From Ptiloglossa arizonensis (lineage: Eukaryota; Arthropoda; Insecta; Hymenoptera; Colletidae), in contig NC_135060.1 of the NCBI RefSeq assembly GCF_051014685.1, positions 7,998,001 to 8,062,000 of the forward strand: DNA of 64,000 nt, written 5' to 3'. The notes beneath the pieces are model-generated. The model was not told where the DNA came from, ran no database searches, and saw nothing but the letters and a program-made list of their open reading frames with translations. This document shows positions 58,843-64,000 of the stretch, piece by piece; within the stretch, counting starts at the first letter, position 1; the number at the start of each line of letters is the position of its first letter. The position numbers were made by a program, and so were the translations under genes.

Positions 58843-59444
58843 GAAATTTTCATCCGGACGAGTGATACGTCCAACAATGGGCGTCTAATGACCGCTGTCA
58901 CGACTGACGAGCAGACGTCATTCGCTCGTGACGCCAACAGAAGAAAGATAAGCGATCGGGCGTACGAAGAGAGGTAGCGGTTTCGAACGTCATCGAAATA
59001 TGTCGGTGAAACGTTTAGATCACGTGTACCGATTGCCTTTCGAACGACTGTGCGCGATTAGAGTCGCAATTTTGCATTAGCTCCGAGCCGACACGAGCTG
59101 TACAACGGAAGTGAGTCACGTTCGACTCGGTTCGGCCATTAAGAAGGCTTCGACGACCGAAATCGTGCGATGGTTAACATGTGCGTTTTCGAGGTAAAAA
59201 CAGCTGGCCTCGCCGATGGCCAGACACGACCGAGAGATAAACCGCGATCGAAGGTTCGGTACTTATCTGGTAAAGCTGTTGGATCATCGAAACGATTGCT
59301 CGAGTCTTCGAGCTTTATCCAGGGATCACGGAATACGATCCATTTTTTACGGAGGATCTAACGATCGTTCGAAAGAGATGAAAGTTTCCGATCTGTATGA
59401 TTTCGATCGGTGTTGTTGGCTAGCGTGTGATTCTATGGTGGTTT

Positions 59445-59905
59445 CTTTTTTAGTGGAGATTCGCGACATTGTTAGGTCGAAAAGAAATTTGCGAAATTTC
59501 AATTGTATACTTAGATTTTGTAGGTGTGTTTACTTTGAAGAATAATTCGAATCGATGTGGAATATTTAGAATCATTGAGATGAAAATGGTCATTTCTGTT
59601 TTAGTGGAGATTCGTGACATTGTCAGATTGAAAAGAAATCTGCGAAATTTGAATTGTATACTTATATTTTGTAGGTATGTTTATTGTGAAGAATAATTCG
59701 AATCGAAATGGAATATTTTGAATCACCGAGATAAAAGTTTCCAATTTGTATAATTGTTGTGACTCTATAGTAATTTCTGTATTAGTGGAAATTCACGACA
59801 TTGTCAGATTGAAAAGAAATCAGCAAAATTTGAATTGCATACTTACATTTTCTAGGTATGCTTACTTCGAAGAATAATTTGAATCAAAGTGCAATATTTA
59901 GAATC
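59445..59905 (+). repeat. Tandem repeat of about 150-185 bp, 3 copies
   Basis: Units begin TTTTAGTGGAGATTCGCGAC (59449, 59600, 59783) and share GAAAAGAAATTTGCGAAATT, TTGTATACTTAGATTTTGTA, GAAGAATAATTCGAATC and GGAATATTTAGAATCA. The frames inside it repeat with the unit. Confidence 0.88.
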
Positions 59906-62900
59906 ATTTGTTAAGATTGAATGGATTTACATAATCGGTTATCAGTCAATGCGTAAAGAGTGAATGAATTTACGCTATATTCGCGAGAACCGTGTTATTT
60001 TCGAGAGCGTGTTGGAAAATTTGGAATTTTTTTATATTTTCAAGTACGTGAGTACCGGTTGGAAAATATCTGAAAATTTCTCTGGGAAATAGTTCGATAC
60101 ACAGACTCAACGATACTCGAAGCATTCTCGACCAAAACACAGTGTTATCGATAGTTTTCGATGGTTGTCACTGTCGAGAAACAATTCGTACTTCATTCGT
60201 ATTATACACTCGTATTTTCTTACGCTTCTCCAAAAACTCATAAAATTATTTTCAAGAACATCCGTTTAAACGAACAAGCGATAATTTCATGTAATTTCTA
60301 TCCAAAGTTTAAATGGATAGAAACAAAGTTTAAATAAACGAAGGATACGAACCACCGAAAATAATCAATGGTTACGTATCAAATTACGAGAAACTATCGA
60401 GTACTTCGCCTCGAACGTATATCTCGAACTGTCGGTCGGTAACCGATAATTATCCATAGTTGGATATCAAACTATCGGTAACTATCGATAGTTGTTCATC
60501 TCTATTAAAGAGCCCACGGCAGTGAAAAGATACACGCCGGTGTAACAGGTTTCATCGAACAAAGGGCCTCCTGCGCAACGTCTTTGTTCGCAGGACTGGA
60601 TTCGATCTCGTAGGCGTTACAAGATCAGGAAACTGCCCTAATTTCCATCGGTCTTGACACGCTCCAATCTAACTACGCGTACGTGTTTCACAACGAGCAC
60701 TGGCCAGGGATTTGAACTTGGACAGCTCGAATCGGGCTCGATGGAAGATCGAATATATCCCGAGGGATCGATCGTTGCACACTCGAATACCATCGAAATA
60801 CTACGTAAATACGGTTAAATTTCCAATATCGTGGATCGTCGAATACTCGTATTGTTTATCGTGCACACGAGGAGTTACCGGTCGCGTTGCGCTCCTAATT
60901 GTTTCGCGTTCCCTCGTCACCGATTAAATAAATATCGTTCGTTTAATTGGCTTCGTTCGGTGGCAGTCAACAATCGAAGACGGATAAAAAAAAAAACTAG
61001 TTTGGATTAAACTATCGAGCAACGATCGAGAGGTGAACTTTTCATCGAATGGAGATCGAAACACGAATTATAGAACGAAATTATACTACACGTTGTCACG
61101 AATGAATGGCTATGGAACAAGAGTACGATTAATATTATTTTATTACAGCGAGCTCGTGCAAACGCACCGTGAAATAGTAATTCCCTTTATTTTACGGCTC
61201 GGAACGACACAAAGGAACGTACATATAATAATAATAATGCAATCGACGGTAATAATATTGTCGAGTAAAAGTACAATGTCGTACCGTTTAATTTTATAGC
61301 CGTCTCGTTTTCTAAGAACACATTTTGAACGTTATCCGAGCTCTTACGGATATCTCTCTGTCTCTGGTTCTTAACGAGCTTCGTTATAACCTTTTCGATG
61401 TTGTAATTCGGCAAGATTTTTTCACACACGCGAACATTGTAATTTACGCGTTGAACGTTACTGCAACTCGCTCGAAAATATTACAACGAAGCAACTGTTT
61501 CATTCGTACACTTGGTGAACTTGTTTGGAAACCTTGCTTTCTCTAAATTAATTTCGAGCTGGAAACTGTAAAATTTCCAACCATAAAATTAAACGCGTTT
61601 CATTTATTTAATTCGAGAACGATCTTTCTCGACTCGTACGAAACTGATACCGCGATTTTATCAATTATCGAAAAGATTCTCGAGTCTTTCGATTCGAAGA
61701 ATCCACGATTCCTTGCTCTTAAATCATCGCTGTATCAACCGAGACGGAGTCTAAAACGGTTTTGTCAATCGAGGGTTGACACTTTTAACAGGAATAATTA
61801 CGAGCTATCGTGCCGAGATTGGCGATTCTTCGATAAGAAACAAGAAGACGAGTAATGGGTACAATCCTGCTAGGAAGTATCGCGTGCGCTCGATAACAGC
61901 CGAGAAACTGCATTGTATGCATTTTATGCATTTTGTGTATTATCCTCGTACGATAAAGCGCAAATGTATCCAAGCTTTCGTTTCATTTACACAAATCGAA
62001 CATACTAATTTCTTCTATTTTACAAAGAGTATATTACGTCACATTTACCGAACACCGATAAAAATTGTTCTTTTATCGCAATATTCGCGATTAATAACGA
62101 TCGATCGTCGCGATTTCTCTTCGGGCCACAACGAACAGTCTTAAAAGTTGCTAACTCGTTCCTCGACATTGTTTTCTAGACAATTTCCCACGAGACGATT
62201 GTAATTTCAAATCGCTCCGTTCCGAATAAATTTCCCAATAAAAACACCGATAAAAATTTTTCTTCTCTGGAAGCATCCATTCGTTGCAACCAATGTATCC
62301 TTTCACCGAGTACCTCTATCGGTGACGTCGAATCGTAAGATTTATTCGATCGATCGACACCGCGAAGAATCGTTAATCTCGTCGCCAGATCCGTCACCAC
62401 GTTCGATAATTACGTTCGAAACTCCGTCCGGCAATTAACTCTTATAATTCGTTCGTATCAGTTTTCCACAGTTTCGATATACCGGCGCCAACAAAGTTCC
62501 TTTCCATTTTCTCCAATCAGCGTAACTCGATTTTCAACTCCTGCTGCATTAATTTGCACCGACGGTAACGTATTTCGTGTTATCCGGCGATACCGAGCCG
62601 CGAGCGAATTTACGACTCGTCAGCTACGCGCCGAGGACGCACCACGAATAATAAACCCCGTAATTGCGGATCTCCGTAAAGTTGAAATTATACCGCGGCT
62701 CCATTAACATTTGTTCCGAGTTACGCGCGTTTCGATCGTTCCTAAGCGGGACACGAGTTACACGCGTTTCGAATTTTTTAACCCCGAACCATCACTTACG
62801 CGTAAGCTCCCGCGTAATCCGTCTCGAGGACGCGACACGATGAATTAATAACGATATCTTTGTTACACCGTACGAAAGTGAGGTACACGCCGGTTGTAAA

Positions 62901-64000
62901 AGGAGATGCATTGCCGAGGTATTGTCGAGTTCGAGATGCAACGATACACGATAGTGGAACGAAATGAGAATATTTACGATAATAAATAAGGAAAAGGCGA
63001 GAGAATGATGCAAAAATGGAAAAATAACGAACGAATTGAATTTAGTTTTTACTCTTACGAGATTGGAGTCGAACGATGAAAGTGTGTTTGATTTTATATT
63101 ATCGAGGAATTAAGTTTTACTTCAAATTGAAAACACACATATTTCAGAATGTGAAAATATATGAAATTTTGAAATAAAGTAATCGTATTCGTTGATAAAT
63201 TGTGTACTATTTGTTAGTAGATTAGTGTTTATTAAATTTCATCGAGTTTTTTGGCGAGAAAGTTTCAAGTTGTTAATTTCCTGCAGAAGAAAAAACTCGA
63301 CGTCAAGGGATTAAAATAAAAAGTGATTTTTAAGGATAATTAGTAATAATTATTGATATATATTATATAGATCAATATAGATTAATAATATATATATATA
63401 TATATTGTGGGATTATGGAATTGTTTAGCACAAGAGAAAATGTAAATAGGACGTTTATTTTTAGATAAATATATTACAGTCGTGCAACGGAGTATGGTTA
63501 TGTACAACTGAACAGATTGTAACGATCACGTCGTCACACCAACGGAAAAGATAGGAAAGCCGGTATCGAGCTCATCCACCATTCCTTGACTTCTCAAGTA
63601 CTGCATGGTTTAACGTCGTTGTATTCCAACATATATTAATATGGATTAGTAATGATAAAAAAGGATAATTCGAGGTTGAAGCATGAAAGTCCAACGAACG
63701 AGAAAACGTGGAAAACATGGAAACGCGAAAGATCATTTCTGGAGGACTTTGACAGTGCTCTGTATAGTTTTCAATCGCTTGGATCGTCCCGTTAGTTTCC
63801 TGTATCGTATACGTGTATCGAAAGTGCGTCATTCGTGTACATTTACGTGGAACGTTATCGCACGATTATGATTATATCGCGAACCGGGAAATTCCAACGC
63901 GATTCGAGACTTTTGACGCGAATTGTGCACGGTGCATCGGCTCGTCACACTTTTCCAAACGTCACAAATGGTACACGTGTTTGAACAGTATTCATTTCGT
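59906..64000. other. Non-coding stretch
   Basis: No supported gene. At 60440-60505 CGGTAACTATCGATAGTTG and related GATA/TATC palindromes resemble hAT-type ends, but no partner end was found. The block at 62510-62730 (GCATTAATTTGC, CCCCGTAATTGCGG, CTCCATTAACATTTGTTCCG) is non-repetitive and rich in homeodomain-type TAAT cores, so it may be an enhancer. The last kilobase is AT-rich. Confidence 0.35.
63388..63406. repeat. TA microsatellite
   Basis: An uninterrupted TA run of about nine repeats in a very AT-rich zone. Confidence 0.8.

Noticed and set aside
60440..60507. hAT-type end (CTATCGATAGTTGTTCATCTCTA)
   Set aside because: No partner end or 8-bp target duplication was found within reach; self-complementary GATA/TATC sequence arises easily.
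60695..60780. tRNA-like B box on the minus strand (GTTCAAATCCC)
   Set aside because: The flanking bases do not form a T-stem, no A box lies at the right distance upstream, and no acceptor stem can be drawn.
1..64000. CRISPR array, operon, rRNA, LTR or LINE elements, transposase genes
   Set aside because: The tandem arrays have no constant-repeat/variable-spacer layout, and no reverse transcriptase, integrase or transposase motif was recognised in the frames examined.

Overview
The window looks like about 64 kb of gene-poor nuclear DNA from an insect, most likely a hymenopteran (bee, wasp or ant). This is inferred from AT-rich DNA with no CpG depletion (TCG, CGA and ACG are everywhere), metazoan-type splice sites, short mariner-like and piggyBac-like non-autonomous elements, and many private tandem arrays. 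There is no operon structure, rRNA, CRISPR or convincing tRNA. The species cannot be told from the sequence, and no gene product was recognised by name. Most open frames come from CpG-rich, stop-poor DNA, lack an ATG or read through repeats, so they are not called as genes.

Coding content. The one well-supported piece is a 53-codon internal exon on the minus strand (1232-1390). It has a strong acceptor and donor, is symmetric phase 0-0, and is richer in G+C than its surroundings. A second, weaker minus-strand candidate is a pair of exon-like segments at 54.5-54.8 kb with good acceptors. A few other frames are listed with low confidence: 5070-5660, 16537-16986, 21554-21707, 42004-42546 and 51501-51935. 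The rest is best read as large introns or intergenic DNA.

Mobile DNA. A family of mariner-type MITEs of about 130-150 bp is present at 3.5, 12.4, 17.4, 17.7, 18.0 and 54.2 kb, with an end fragment at 56.3 kb. The three at 17.4-18.2 kb sit in a tandemly duplicated segment of about 303 bp. A different mariner-like terminal inverted repeat brackets 1.38 kb at 45.5-46.9 kb, and a 250-bp piggyBac-like MITE (TTAA-flanked) is nested inside it. A relative of that MITE lies at 29.8-30.0 kb. No transposase gene was recognised.

Repeats. The window carries over a dozen independent tandem arrays, with periods of 14, 21, 22, 30, 31, 60, 73/96, about 93, 120-180, 157 and 303 bp, plus TGAG/TGAA-type and CT microsatellites. 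The most striking are the 14-bp array at 55.1-55.8 kb, which is open in all three forward frames and sits inside a duplicated segment whose second copy holds only about two or three units; the 51.9-52.6 kb array, in which every unit ends in a splice-acceptor-like TTTTGCAG; and a long imperfect inverted repeat at 43.5-43.9 kb. There is also a strong G-quadruplex motif at 40.06-40.11 kb and three alternating purine-pyrimidine (Z-DNA-prone) tracts between 32.4 and 35.7 kb.

No undescribed multi-gene system was found. The unusual content is repeat architecture rather than a pathway.
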